Shown: in pieces, positions 18,041 to 26,528 of the stretch
How positions within the stretch are numbered: position 1 is the first letter of the stretch
Layout of the letters: each line of letters opens with the position of its first letter
Assembly: GCF_000312365.2 (NCBI RefSeq)
Contig: NZ_HG003685.1
Coordinates: 226,502-290,501, forward strand
Length of the DNA stretch: 64,000 nt
Origin: Anaerococcus provencensis
Lineage (GTDB): Bacteria; Bacillota; Clostridia; Tissierellales; Peptoniphilaceae
Direction of reading: 5' to 3'
Notes under the pieces: generated by a model
What the model saw: the letters and a program-made list of their open reading frames with translations, nothing else
Told to the model about the DNA's origin: nothing
The model's database searches: none
Made by a program: the position numbers and the translations under genes

Positions 18041-19069
18041 ATGACACGAGTATTATTGACAGGTGGGGCAGGCTACATTGGTAGCCACACGGCTGTAGAA
18101 CTTTTAGAAAGTGGATATGATGTTGTAGTCTATGATAATCTTGTAAACTCATCGAAGATTGCTCTTGATAGGGTTGAAGAGATTACTGGTAAAAAACTTA
18201 CTTTTTATGAGGCTGATATTCTAGATACAGAATTTCTAAAAGAAGTTTTGGGTAAAGAAAAAATTGATGTAGTTATCCACTTTGCAGCGCTTAAAGCTGT
18301 TGGCGAATCAGTCAAAAAACCACTCAAATATTATCACAACAACCTAACAGGCACCCTAAGCCTACTTGAAGCTATGGAAGAAGTTGGAGTCAAGAACATT
18401 ATCTTCTCATCATCAGCTACAGTTTATGGCGATCCAGAGACCACACCAATTACTGAAGACTTTCCAAAAGGCACTTGTACAAATCCATACGGCTGGTCCA
18501 AGTCCTTTATGGAACAAATTATGACTGACCTAAATACGGCAGATCCAGACTTTAAAGTAGTTTTGCTAAGATACTTTAACCCTATAGGGGCTCACAAATC
18601 TGGGCTTATTGGAGAAGACCCACAAGGAATTCCAAACAACCTTTTGCCATATATATCACAAGTTGCAGTTGGCAAACTACCACACTTACATGTTTACGGT
18701 GATGACTATGACACCCACGATGGGACTGGAGTCAGGGACTATATCCACGTAGTAGATTTGGCCAAGGGCCATGTACTGGCAGTCGACAAGATAGATGAGC
18801 TTGGCGGAGTAAGTATTTTCAATCTTGCTACAGGTAATGGTTACTCAGTTTTAGATGTTCTCCACGCTTTTGAAAAAGCATGTGGCAAAGAAATTCCATA
18901 CCAAATTGAGGCCAGAAGAGAGGGCGATATAGATAAGTCTTATGCAGATGCGACCAAGGCCAAGGAAGTACTAGGATGGGTTGCAGCAAATGGTATAGAT
19001 CAAATGTGCCAAGATGCATGGAAGTGGCAAAAAATGAATCCAAATGGATACGAAGCGGAGGAGAAATGA
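18041..19069 (+). CDS. galE: UDP-glucose 4-epimerase
   Basis: This 342-residue short-chain dehydrogenase/reductase interconverts UDP-galactose and UDP-glucose, and in some homologues also UDP-GalNAc and UDP-GlcNAc. The N-terminal TGGAGYIGSH motif binds NAD. The active-site SSSATVYG (Ser) and YGWSKSFMEQ (YxxxK) are present, as is the RYFNPIGAH stretch. It is placed in the operon to convert galactose from the disaccharide into the glucose series once activated as UDP-galactose by the next gene. Its stop overlaps the next start (ATGA). AAAGGAC serves as Shine-Dalgarno. Confidence 0.94.
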   Translation: MTRVLLTGGAGYIGSHTAVELLESGYDVVVYDNLVNSSKIALDRVEEITGKKLTFYEADILDTEFLKEVLGKEKIDVVIHFAALKAVGESVKKPLKYYHNNLTGTLSLLEAMEEVGVKNIIFSSSATVYGDPETTPITEDFPKGTCTNPYGWSKSFMEQIMTDLNTADPDFKVVLLRYFNPIGAHKSGLIGEDPQGIPNNLLPYISQVAVGKLPHLHVYGDDYDTHDGTGVRDYIHVVDLAKGHVLAVDKIDELGGVSIFNLATGNGYSVLDVLHAFEKACGKEIPYQIEARREGDIDKSYADATKAKEVLGWVAANGIDQMCQDAWKWQKMNPNGYEAEEK

Positions 19070-19986
19070 AGACAACATTAGTAGTATTAGCAGCAGGAAT
19101 TGGCAGCAGATATGGCGCAGGCATCAAGCAACTGGCAAAAATGGATAATAATGGCTATACAATCATTGATTATTCTATATTTGATGCCAAAGAAGCTGGC
19201 TTTGACAAGGTTGTATTTATCATAAGAGATGAAATAGAAAAAGACTTTAAGGAAATAATTGGAGATAGGATTTCTGATATTATGGAAGTTGAATATGCTT
19301 ATCAAAGGCCAGAACTTCCAGGTGGATTCAAAAATCCAGAAGGTAGAACCAAGCCATGGGGTACAGTTCAAGCCTTAATTCCTACCAGAGAATTTGTCAA
19401 TGAACCATTTTTAGTAATCAATGCTGACGATTATTATGGCAAGAAAGTTTTCAAAGACTTGCATGACTTCCTAGTAGATCCAGCAAATGCTGACAAAGAT
19501 AAATTGCAAATAGCCATGGCAGGCTACAAGCTAAAAAACACTCTATCAGACAATGGAACAGTAACCCGTGGAGTTTCTGTAGGAGATGAGAACAATAAAC
19601 TAGTAAAAATCCTAGAAACCCATGAAATAAAACTAGAAGAAGATGGTTCTCTTTCAAGCAAGGAAAATCTCGATTCTGACTTACTTAACCTAGAAAGTCT
19701 AGTTTCAATGAATATGTGGGCAAGTTACCCAGAATTTATCGACCTATGTGAAGAATACTTTGAGAAATATCTAGAAAGAAATAAAGACAATCTAGATAAA
19801 GCAGAATATGTCTTGCCAGAAATGATAGGTGAATTCATAAAAGAACACAAGGCAGAGATCACAATCCTTCCAACCAATGACAAGTGGATAGGTATAACCT
19901 ACAAAGAAGACTTAGAGCCAGCCCAAGAAGCCTTCAAAGAAATGTTTGCAAATGGGGAATACCCAACAGATATTTGGTCAAAATAA
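19066..19986 (+). CDS. sugar-phosphate nucleotidyltransferase (putative hexose-1-phosphate uridylyltransferase)
   Basis: This 306-residue nucleotidyltransferase has the N-terminal signature LAAGIGSRYGAGIKQL (a G-rich loop with Arg and a downstream Lys). An Asp motif (VINADDYYG) for metal binding follows at about residue 115. GGAGGAG precedes the ATG at 19066, which overlaps the galE stop; the longer in-frame ORF from 18976 lies inside galE and is rejected. It most likely activates galactose-1-phosphate (or GalNAc-1-phosphate) with UTP. This replaces the GalT-type uridylyltransferase of the bifidobacterial pathway. Exact substrate and nucleotide are inferred from context. Confidence 0.8.
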   Translation: MKTTLVVLAAGIGSRYGAGIKQLAKMDNNGYTIIDYSIFDAKEAGFDKVVFIIRDEIEKDFKEIIGDRISDIMEVEYAYQRPELPGGFKNPEGRTKPWGTVQALIPTREFVNEPFLVINADDYYGKKVFKDLHDFLVDPANADKDKLQIAMAGYKLKNTLSDNGTVTRGVSVGDENNKLVKILETHEIKLEEDGSLSSKENLDSDLLNLESLVSMNMWASYPEFIDLCEEYFEKYLERNKDNLDKAEYVLPEMIGEFIKEHKAEITILPTNDKWIGITYKEDLEPAQEAFKEMFANGEYPTDIWSK

Positions 19987-19987
19987 T

Positions 19988-21415
19988 ATGAAAAAGAACA
20001 TTGTATATATCATAGCTGATCAATTGAGATATGATTTCATCAACATCAACGGCAATGAATATATAGGCACGCCAAATTTAAATATGATGGCAAGTGAGGG
20101 ATATAACTTTACCAATGCCTACACAGCGGTATCCTCATGTATATCTGCAAGAGCTGCCATTCACACCGGACTTTCCCAAGAAAGTCACAAGAGAGTAGGC
20201 TATGAAGATGGTGTGAAATGGGACTATGAAAATATGTTGGCAGAAGTTTTTTCTAAAAACGGCTATCACACCCAATGTGTAGGCAAGATGCACGTATATC
20301 CAACAAGAAGTCTCTGTGGATTTAACAATATTATTTTGCACGATGGATATTTGCACCATAGCCGCAAGACCAGTGGAATTTATGGGGAAAATTTTGAGCA
20401 AACTGACGATTATCTATATTGGCTAAAAAATGAATTTGGTATGGAAGCTGACCTAATAGATTCGGGTATATCCTGCAATTCTTGGGATGCCCGTGCCTTT
20501 AGCTTACCAGAATATGCCCATCCAACCAATTGGGTAACCAGCCAGGCTATAGATTTTTTAAGAAGGCGTGACCCGGAGAAACCATTTTTCTTAAACATAT
20601 CCTATGTAGCTCCCCACTCACCACTTACTCCACCAAGCTATTATTTTGATAAATACAAAGACAAGGAAGTTTTGCCTATAATCCACAGCGATTGGGATTT
20701 ATTTAATGACAAAAATTACAACATCAATGCTATTTATGGAGATATAGGCGAAGAGAAAATCAAAAATGCGAAAAGAGCCTATAGCGGCTTAGTAGAACAA
20801 ATTGATCATCAAGTAGGAAGATTTTTAATGAAACTTGGAGAATACAATCTATTAGAAGACACTATCATAGTCTTTGGATCAGACCACGGAGATATGATAG
20901 GAGACCACAATTTCCTAAGAAAATCTGTTCCATACCAAGGATCAATCCACATACCACTAATAGTATATGACCCAGGTAAAAACTTGGGAGAAAATGAGGT
21001 TAGCAATCTTGATGAAATAGTAGAGCTAAGAGATATAATGCCAAGCTTACTAGACTTCTGCGACCTAGAAATACCAGAAAGTGTAGAAGGAAAATCAGTA
21101 AAAGATTTAATCAAAGGCACAAAAGAAAGTCAGAGAGACTACCTTCACGGCGAACACGCTTATGGAGACCTATCAAACCACTACATCCTTGATAAGAATT
21201 ACAAGTACATTTGGTACAGCCAAAGTGGCAGAGAACAACTTTTTGATATGAAAAATGATCCAAAAGAGCTCAATGATCTTATGGAAGATTCTACAAAAGA
21301 TGGATTAATAAAAGATTACAGAAATAAGCTAATCAAAGAGCTAAAAAACAGACCAGAAGGTTACGTGAAGGATGGTAAGCTTATAGTCGGATGTGAGATT
21401 AAAAATACTTTGTAG
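19988..21415 (+). CDS. cytoplasmic sulfatase with unusual active-site motif
   Basis: This 475-residue alkaline-phosphatase-superfamily sulfatase begins MKKNIVYIIADQLRYDF, with D11 as a metal ligand. The core SDHGDMIGDH motif lies at about residue 300, followed by a C-terminal region with RDYLHGEHAYG. The formylglycine position is C51, but its context is C-I-S-A-R instead of the usual C-x-P-x-R, with Ser in place of Pro. There is no signal peptide, so it should act inside the cell, on sulfated sugars imported by the ABC system (inference). No sulfatase-maturating radical-SAM enzyme is encoded in the window. It starts two bases after the nucleotidyltransferase and ends the operon; a phosphohydrolase role is possible. 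Confidence 0.8.
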   Translation: MKKNIVYIIADQLRYDFININGNEYIGTPNLNMMASEGYNFTNAYTAVSSCISARAAIHTGLSQESHKRVGYEDGVKWDYENMLAEVFSKNGYHTQCVGKMHVYPTRSLCGFNNIILHDGYLHHSRKTSGIYGENFEQTDDYLYWLKNEFGMEADLIDSGISCNSWDARAFSLPEYAHPTNWVTSQAIDFLRRRDPEKPFFLNISYVAPHSPLTPPSYYFDKYKDKEVLPIIHSDWDLFNDKNYNINAIYGDIGEEKIKNAKRAYSGLVEQIDHQVGRFLMKLGEYNLLEDTIIVFGSDHGDMIGDHNFLRKSVPYQGSIHIPLIVYDPGKNLGENEVSNLDEIVELRDIMPSLLDFCDLEIPESVEGKSVKDLIKGTKESQRDYLHGEHAYGDLSNHYILDKNYKYIWYSQSGREQLFDMKNDPKELNDLMEDSTKDGLIKDYRNKLIKELKNRPEGYVKDGKLIVGCEIKNTL

Positions 21416-21418
21416 TAA

Positions 21419-21441
21419 GAAGGCGCGAGAGCGTCTTTTTT
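21419..21441 (+). terminator. terminator of the GNB operon
   Basis: AGGCGC (21421-21426), loop GAGA and GCGTCT (21431-21436), followed by a T-run. It directly follows the sulfatase stop. Confidence 0.8.
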
Positions 21442-21492
21442 AGTAAAAACATTAGAAAAATTTAAGAAAATAAAAAATGTATAAAAAATAAT

Positions 21493-21521
21493 TTGACACG
21501 CATTTGGAAAAGGTTTACCAT
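21493..21521 (+). promoter_or_regulatory. promoter/operator of the GH101 gene
   Basis: TTGACA (21493-21498) and, 17 bases on, TACCAT (21516-21521) are a plausible -35/-10 pair. The near-palindrome TGGAAAAGGTTTACCA (21505-21520) fills the spacer and shares the core GAAAAGGTTT with the site at 11188-11202. A bound repressor here would block RNA polymerase. The -10 is weak; TATAAG at 21525 is an alternative. Confidence 0.5.
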
Positions 21522-21577
21522 GGATATAAGTTCAAATTTTGTTCTTAAAATATATTTTTAAGGGGAGTAAGAATATT

Positions 21578-24500
21578 ATGAAAAAATCGAAGAAAATGCC
21601 AGTTAAACTTCTATCAGCTGTAATTGGTTTGGGTGTTTTGACTTCTATTCCTTTGGAAAAATCTTTTGCAGAAGACTTATCTGAAGAAAAACTTGAGTTA
21701 ATTGCAACAGAAGATGAAATAAATGAGGAAAGCTTAGCTTATGAAATTTCCGATAATAAATTAGAAGAAATGGATGAAGAATTAATTGATAAAAACGAAG
21801 AATACGATACCATAGTCACCGAAACTAGTCAAATAAAACAGAGTCCAAAAGTGCTTGCTGAAAACAAAGAAGATGAAGAAGTAGATATTGAAAAAATAAC
21901 AGATGAGCAAATTAATAAAATTTTTGATAGTCTAACTTTCTTATCAGCTGAGGAGAAGAAATCTTACATTGAGCTGATAAGAGGATATATTAAAGAAGAA
22001 AACTTTGCAAAGGCAAAAGCTGAAATAAAAAATGCCAAAGATCGCAATCAAGAACTGGCAGATTTAGAAGCTTATGAAAAGACCATCCCAGCATATAGAG
22101 AGAATATTGAAGATGAAGAAGCCTCCTATACTGTAATCAAATCTGATGAAATGAAAGTGAAAATTGATAGTAAATTTCCTCGTGTAAAAGAATATAAGAT
22201 TGGAGATAAGACTCTGCCTGGTGAAGAAAATTTTATTGATAAATTATTTATTAATAATATTGAAGTCAGGCCAGATGTAAAATCAACCAAAGAGGCTCCA
22301 AATTCTATTATGTATCAAATGAAAGCAAAAGATGAAGAGAATCTAATCGATGCTGAAATTGATGTTAGACTAAGTATTATAAATAAAATTTTAGATTTTT
22401 CTGTGATACGTGTTCAAAATAATAACAATATTAAGGGTGGAGAGATAATAGATGATCCTAGACTATTGCTTCAAACAATAGATTTTAGAGGAAATAACTT
22501 GGTCTCTATATCTTCCAAAGCAAAAGAGCCTAAGTTTGACGGCGCACAAATGAATAACAACGTTAGATTAAAAGGTGATACTCATATAGATTTAACAAAA
22601 GAAGTAGATAATTGGGATAGAGAAAATACAGGATATATGTATGGTTTTGTATCTGATGAAAAGCTAGCAGCTGGTGTTTGGTCTAATTCTCAATATGATA
22701 AAAAAGCTCGTGGCAAAGGCTCATATACAAGATTAAAGGCAAACAAGCAAGAAATTGCAGATAATACCTATATTGGAATCGCGCCAAATGCTTTTTATTA
22801 TCAAAGAGCTTATGAGATGAAGGATGATAAGGGCAAAGCTATTGGCAAGTATAAGGTATATGACAAAAGAACATGGTATGAATTGCCTCGTGCAAAAGTA
22901 ATTTTAACCACCGATAGAAATGACGATGAAAAAATCGACTGGCAAGATGGGGCTATAGCTTACAGGGAGATAATGAATAATCCTATGGGATCTGATTATG
23001 TAAAAGATTTAGTAGCTCAGAGGATTTCGATGAACTTCGGTTCTCAGGCTCAAAACCCATTTTTAATGACTTTAGATAATCTTAAAAAAGTTTACCTACA
23101 TACAGATGGACTAGGCCAGATGATCTTGCTAAAAGGATATGGATCTGAAGGACACGACTCAGGGCACTTAAACTATGCTGATATAGGTAAGAGAATGGGA
23201 GGCCCAAAGGATATGAAATATCTCCTAGAACATGGGCTAGACTATGGAGCTAGAATGGGTATTCATGTAAATGCTTCTGAGACCTATCCAGAAAGTAAGT
23301 ATTTTAATCCTGAAAGACTTAGAAAAGATGGTGATGGTGAGTTTAAGTACGGATGGAACTGGATTGATCAAGCTATACTTATAGATTCTAAATATGATTT
23401 ATCCGACAAAAGATATAATAGGTTCAATGATTTGCATAAGGTATTAGATACAGATGCCCTTGATTTTGTATATATAGATGTTTGGGGACAATATGAAGAT
23501 GATAGAGCTTGGGAAACTCATGTTATTTCTCGTGAAGTGATGGATAATGGTTGGAGACCAGGATTTGAATGGGGATATGCAGGAGAATATGATTCTACCT
23601 TCCAACATTGGGCTGCCGATTTAACGTATGGTGGGTACAAAAATAAGGGCATTAACTCCGAAATCACACGTTTTATCAGAAATCATCAAAAAGATTCATG
23701 GGTAGGAAATTTCCCGGATTATGGAGGAGCGGCTGTAAATCCATTACTTGGTGGTTACGATATGAAAGATTTTGAAGGCTGGCAAGGACGAAGCAACTAC
23801 AATGACTTTATCCAGACAATCTATAAAACAAATCTACCTTCAAAATTCATTCAACATTTTGAAGTATATAATTGGGAGAATGGAAAAGCTGTAAAGATGA
23901 CATCTGAAGATGGAGATTACACATGGACACCTGAAATGTATATAAGACTGGTTGGAGATGCTGGAAATCTTGAGATTAAAAGGCTATCAAATGATATAGA
24001 AAGTCCTCTATACCAACAAAGAGAGATGTACTTAAACGGCAGAAAAATTTATAATGGAGATGGTTCATATCTTATCCCTTGGTACAACGATATGAATGGT
24101 AATAAACTTGCTAAGGAAGAAGAAAAGATGTATTTCTACAATCCAGTTGGTGGAATAATAACATTTGAAATGCCAGAAGATTGGTCGGGAAATGTTTATG
24201 TTTATAGATTAACAGACCTAGGCCGTGTAGAAGAGAAAGAATATGAGATTAAAGATGGCAAATTAAGTCTAAATAGTAATGAAAATACTCCATATGTAGT
24301 TTACAGAATTAGAAAAGAACAATCTGATGAACAAACAAAAAATATTACTTGGTCAGATGGCATGAGTATTTATGACACAGGCTTTAATAGTGGCAATCTT
24401 GATCATTGGAATATCAAAGGTGACAATGATAAAATAAAAATCGAGAGAAGTCAAGCAGATAACCCAATGCTTATGATAAATGGCAATGAGACGAAAGTAA

Positions 24501-25588
24501 ATCTTAGCCAAAAAATAAAAGGACTAAAGGCGAATACATCATATGCACTATATCTTGGAGTAGACAACAGGTCAGATGCTAAGGCAAGTATTTCAGTAAA
24601 TACCGGCTATAATACAGTATCAAATTATACAAGAAAATCCATAGCTAGAAACTATGTTCAAGCCTACGAGCACAACACAAAAGAGAAAAACGCAACTGTA
24701 GATAATACAAGCTACTTCCAAAATATGTATGTTTTCTTTACAACAGGGGAAAATGTAGATGATGTTACCCTAAGTATAGAAAGAGATGCTGGGGATGAGG
24801 CGACATATTTTGATGGGCTAAGAATAGTAGAAAATGATAGCAAACTTTTTGCTGGAAATAGTGAAACAAACTATGATAAATTCTTCTACAATGACTTTGA
24901 AAATCAAGTTCAAGGAATATTTCCTTTTGTAATTGGCAGTGTAGAAGGAGTAACTGACAATAGAACTCACTTATCAGAAAAGCACACACCATACACACAA
25001 AGGGGGTGGAATGGCAAGGTAATAAGCGATGTTATAGGTGGTAAATGGTCATTAAAGACAAATGGGCTTGTAAAACGTGGTGATTTGCTATATCAAACAA
25101 TACCGCAAAACTACAGATTTGAACACGGTAAAATTTATGATATTTATTTCAACTATGAGGCTGGATCCGATGGAACATATGCATTTATAATTGGAAGTGG
25201 TGATTGGTCAAATGAAGAAAATCGCAAAAATGCAAAAATTTATCCATTAGAAAATTCATGGGAAGGTTCATCTAGAGCAAAAATTGCTAAATTCACTCTA
25301 GAAGGAAACGAAGCTGAAGACTTATGGATAGGTATACTTTCAACAGATAAGCCTGCAGATACAAAAGATGATAAAGATGCAAAGGCAACATTTAAAGGAT
25401 ATTCTGATTTTATATTAGATAATATATTGATAAAACAAATAGGAATAAATCTTAATATTGAAAAATATCGATTAGAGATGGAAGCTGCAAAATATTTGTT
25501 AGAAAAATTTCCAAATACGGTATTTCCTGTAAGAGATAAGCTAAGCGATATAGCTCTAGGCTATAATACTAATGAAAATTTAGTTTAA
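21578..25588 (+). CDS. secreted endo-alpha-N-acetylgalactosaminidase (GH101)
   Basis: This roughly 1336-residue extracellular enzyme of family GH101 removes the core-1 disaccharide Gal-beta-1,3-GalNAc from Ser/Thr of mucin-type glycoproteins. A signal peptide occupies about residues 1-32 (MKKSKKMPVKLLSAVIGLG...). A Glu/Asp/Lys-rich coiled region follows to about residue 170, then the beta-sandwich and barrel. The nucleophile is probably D634 in YIDVWGQ. The acid/base is probably E664 in FEWG, with GEYDS just after. C-terminal carbohydrate-binding-like domains include galactose-binding-type folds from about residue 915. No LPXTG sorting signal, GW or SLH repeat is seen at the C-terminus, so it is probably released. 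AGGGGAG precedes the ATG at 21578; the TTG at 21539 lies too far upstream. Confidence 0.92.
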   Translation: MKKSKKMPVKLLSAVIGLGVLTSIPLEKSFAEDLSEEKLELIATEDEINEESLAYEISDNKLEEMDEELIDKNEEYDTIVTETSQIKQSPKVLAENKEDEEVDIEKITDEQINKIFDSLTFLSAEEKKSYIELIRGYIKEENFAKAKAEIKNAKDRNQELADLEAYEKTIPAYRENIEDEEASYTVIKSDEMKVKIDSKFPRVKEYKIGDKTLPGEENFIDKLFINNIEVRPDVKSTKEAPNSIMYQMKAKDEENLIDAEIDVRLSIINKILDFSVIRVQNNNNIKGGEIIDDPRLLLQTIDFRGNNLVSISSKAKEPKFDGAQMNNNVRLKGDTHIDLTKEVDNWDRENTGYMYGFVSDEKLAAGVWSNSQYDKKARGKGSYTRLKANKQEIADNTYIGIAPNAFYYQRAYEMKDDKGKAIGKYKVYDKRTWYELPRAKVILTTDRNDDEKIDWQDGAIAYREIMNNPMGSDYVKDLVAQRISMNFGSQAQNPFLMTLDNLKKVYLHTDGLGQMILLKGYGSEGHDSGHLNYADIGKRMGGPKDMKYLLEHGLDYGARMGIHVNASETYPESKYFNPERLRKDGDGEFKYGWNWIDQAILIDSKYDLSDKRYNRFNDLHKVLDTDALDFVYIDVWGQYEDDRAWETHVISREVMDNGWRPGFEWGYAGEYDSTFQHWAADLTYGGYKNKGINSEITRFIRNHQKDSWVGNFPDYGGAAVNPLLGGYDMKDFEGWQGRSNYNDFIQTIYKTNLPSKFIQHFEVYNWENGKAVKMTSEDGDYTWTPEMYIRLVGDAGNLEIKRLSNDIESPLYQQREMYLNGRKIYNGDGSYLIPWYNDMNGNKLAKEEEKMYFYNPVGGIITFEMPEDWSGNVYVYRLTDLGRVEEKEYEIKDGKLSLNSNENTPYVVYRIRKEQSDEQTKNITWSDGMSIYDTGFNSGNLDHWNIKGDNDKIKIERSQADNPMLMINGNETKVNLSQKIKGLKANTSYALYLGVDNRSDAKASISVNTGYNTVSNYTRKSIARNYVQAYEHNTKEKNATVDNTSYFQNMYVFFTTGENVDDVTLSIERDAGDEATYFDGLRIVENDSKLFAGNSETNYDKFFYNDFENQVQGIFPFVIGSVEGVTDNRTHLSEKHTPYTQRGWNGKVISDVIGGKWSLKTNGLVKRGDLLYQTIPQNYRFEHGKIYDIYFNYEAGSDGTYAFIIGSGDWSNEENRKNAKIYPLENSWEGSSRAKIAKFTLEGNEAEDLWIGILSTDKPADTKDDKDAKATFKGYSDFILDNILIKQIGINLNIEKYRLEMEAAKYLLEKFPNTVFPVRDKLSDIALGYNTNENLV

Positions 25589-25601
25589 ATATTTTTAAAT
25601 T

Positions 25602-25640
25602 AAGTCCCAAGGCAAACTTATCTTGGGACTTAATTTATTT
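25602..25640 (+). terminator. terminator of the GH101 gene
   Basis: AAGTCCCAAG (25602-25611) pairs perfectly with CTTGGGACTT (25622-25631) and is followed by AATTTATTT. Confidence 0.8.
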
Positions 25641-25678
25641 ACTAAATATTTAAAAATCAAGGTTTCATACCGTATATG

Positions 25679-25708
25679 TTTGACAACGTTATCAAATATA
25701 TCTATAAT
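25679..25708 (+). promoter_or_regulatory. consensus promoter with overlapping palindrome (yajC-PTS operon)
   Basis: TTGACA (25680-25685), a 17-base spacer and TATAAT (25703-25708) form a consensus promoter. TTTGACAACGTTATCAAA (25679-25696) is an 18-base palindrome with 16 matching positions and a central CG, the usual shape of LacI-family or CcpA sites, and it covers the -35. Confidence 0.7.
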
Positions 25709-25740
25709 AAAAGTTGATATTAATGGTTATAGGAGGATGT

Positions 25741-26016
25741 ATGCTTGATAATATAGCGCAAGTTTCTCTTGTTCTTTTAGCTTTTTTAGCTATTTTTTTT
25801 GTAATTATGCAAATTGTAAGTTCAAGAAATATGAAAAAATCTAGAGAGAATATGAGAATTTTACAAGAAAGTTTAAAGCCGGGGGTAAGGATTATGCTTT
25901 TGGGAGGTATTTATGGAACTCTTGTTAAGCTTAACAAAGATACGGCTATTGTAAAGATTGCCGAAAATGTTGAGATTAAGGTAGATCGTTCTTCTATTCA
26001 ATCCGTTATTAAATAA
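25741..26016 (+). CDS. yajC: YajC-family protein at the head of a PTS operon
   Basis: This 91-residue protein has one N-terminal membrane helix (residues 7-25) and a basic cytoplasmic domain with the YajC pattern of a small beta-rich domain (LKPGVRIMLLGGIYGTLVKL... VEIKVDRSSIQSVI). YajC associates with the SecDF translocase. A yajC gene inside a mannose-family PTS operon is known from streptococcal glycan loci. ATAGGAGGATGT precedes the ATG at 25741, which is preferred over the ORF start at 25714. It is 18 bases upstream of the PTS IIB gene, so co-expression is likely. It may be a paralogue dedicated to this operon; the housekeeping copy would lie elsewhere. Confidence 0.82.
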   Translation: MLDNIAQVSLVLLAFLAIFFVIMQIVSSRNMKKSRENMRILQESLKPGVRIMLLGGIYGTLVKLNKDTAIVKIAENVEIKVDRSSIQSVIK

Positions 26017-26034
26017 CTTTATAAGGAGGTTTTT

Positions 26035-26511
26035 ATGCCAAATATTGTACTAACCAGAATTGATAACCGTCTCTTGCATGGTCAAGTAGCAACTCAATGG
26101 ACTAAGGCAATTGGAGCCAATCTAATTTTGGTGGCTAATGATGAAGTGGCTTCTAACAAAATGAGACAAGGTCTTATGGATATGGCGGCTCCTACAGGTG
26201 TTGCTACTAGGTATTGGACAATCCAAAAAACTATAGATACTATCCACAAGGCTGCCGATAGACAACACATATTTATAATTTGTGAAAGCCCAGAGGATGT
26301 CTTAAAGCTTGTAGAAGGTGGAGTTCCTATTGATAAGGTAAATATCGGAAATATGCACATGGCAGCTGGCAAACGTCAAGTGGCTGGAACTGTCGCAGTT
26401 GACGATAAAGATGTTGATGCTTTCAGGGCTTTGAGGAATCATGGTGTAGAACTTGAGATTAGAAAAGTTCCTACTGAATCAAAAGATAATATAGAAAAAT
26501 TATTTTCATAG
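26035..26511 (+). CDS. PTS mannose-family EIIB component, N-acetylgalactosamine type
   Basis: This 158-residue cytoplasmic EIIB domain of the mannose/sorbose/AgaB family receives phosphate from EIIA and passes it to the incoming sugar. The phosphorylated histidine is H15 in RIDNRLLHGQVATQW. The length is normal for a stand-alone IIB. AAGGAGG precedes the ATG. Family resemblance is closest to EIIB proteins annotated for GalNAc/galactosamine or for unsaturated glycosaminoglycan disaccharides. GalNAc is favoured by the nearby GH101 locus. Confidence 0.88.
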   Translation: MPNIVLTRIDNRLLHGQVATQWTKAIGANLILVANDEVASNKMRQGLMDMAAPTGVATRYWTIQKTIDTIHKAADRQHIFIICESPEDVLKLVEGGVPIDKVNIGNMHMAAGKRQVAGTVAVDDKDVDAFRALRNHGVELEIRKVPTESKDNIEKLFS

Positions 26512-26528
26512 CTTTTTAGGAGATTTAT

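Noticed and set aside
18976-19065. Upstream start for the nucleotidyltransferase inside galE
   Set aside because: No ribosome site there; GGAGGAG and the ATGA overlap support 19066.
24765-24998. Minus-strand ORF inside the GH101 gene
   Set aside because: It is antisense to a strong coding frame, has no recognisable domain, and fits the pattern of a shadow frame.
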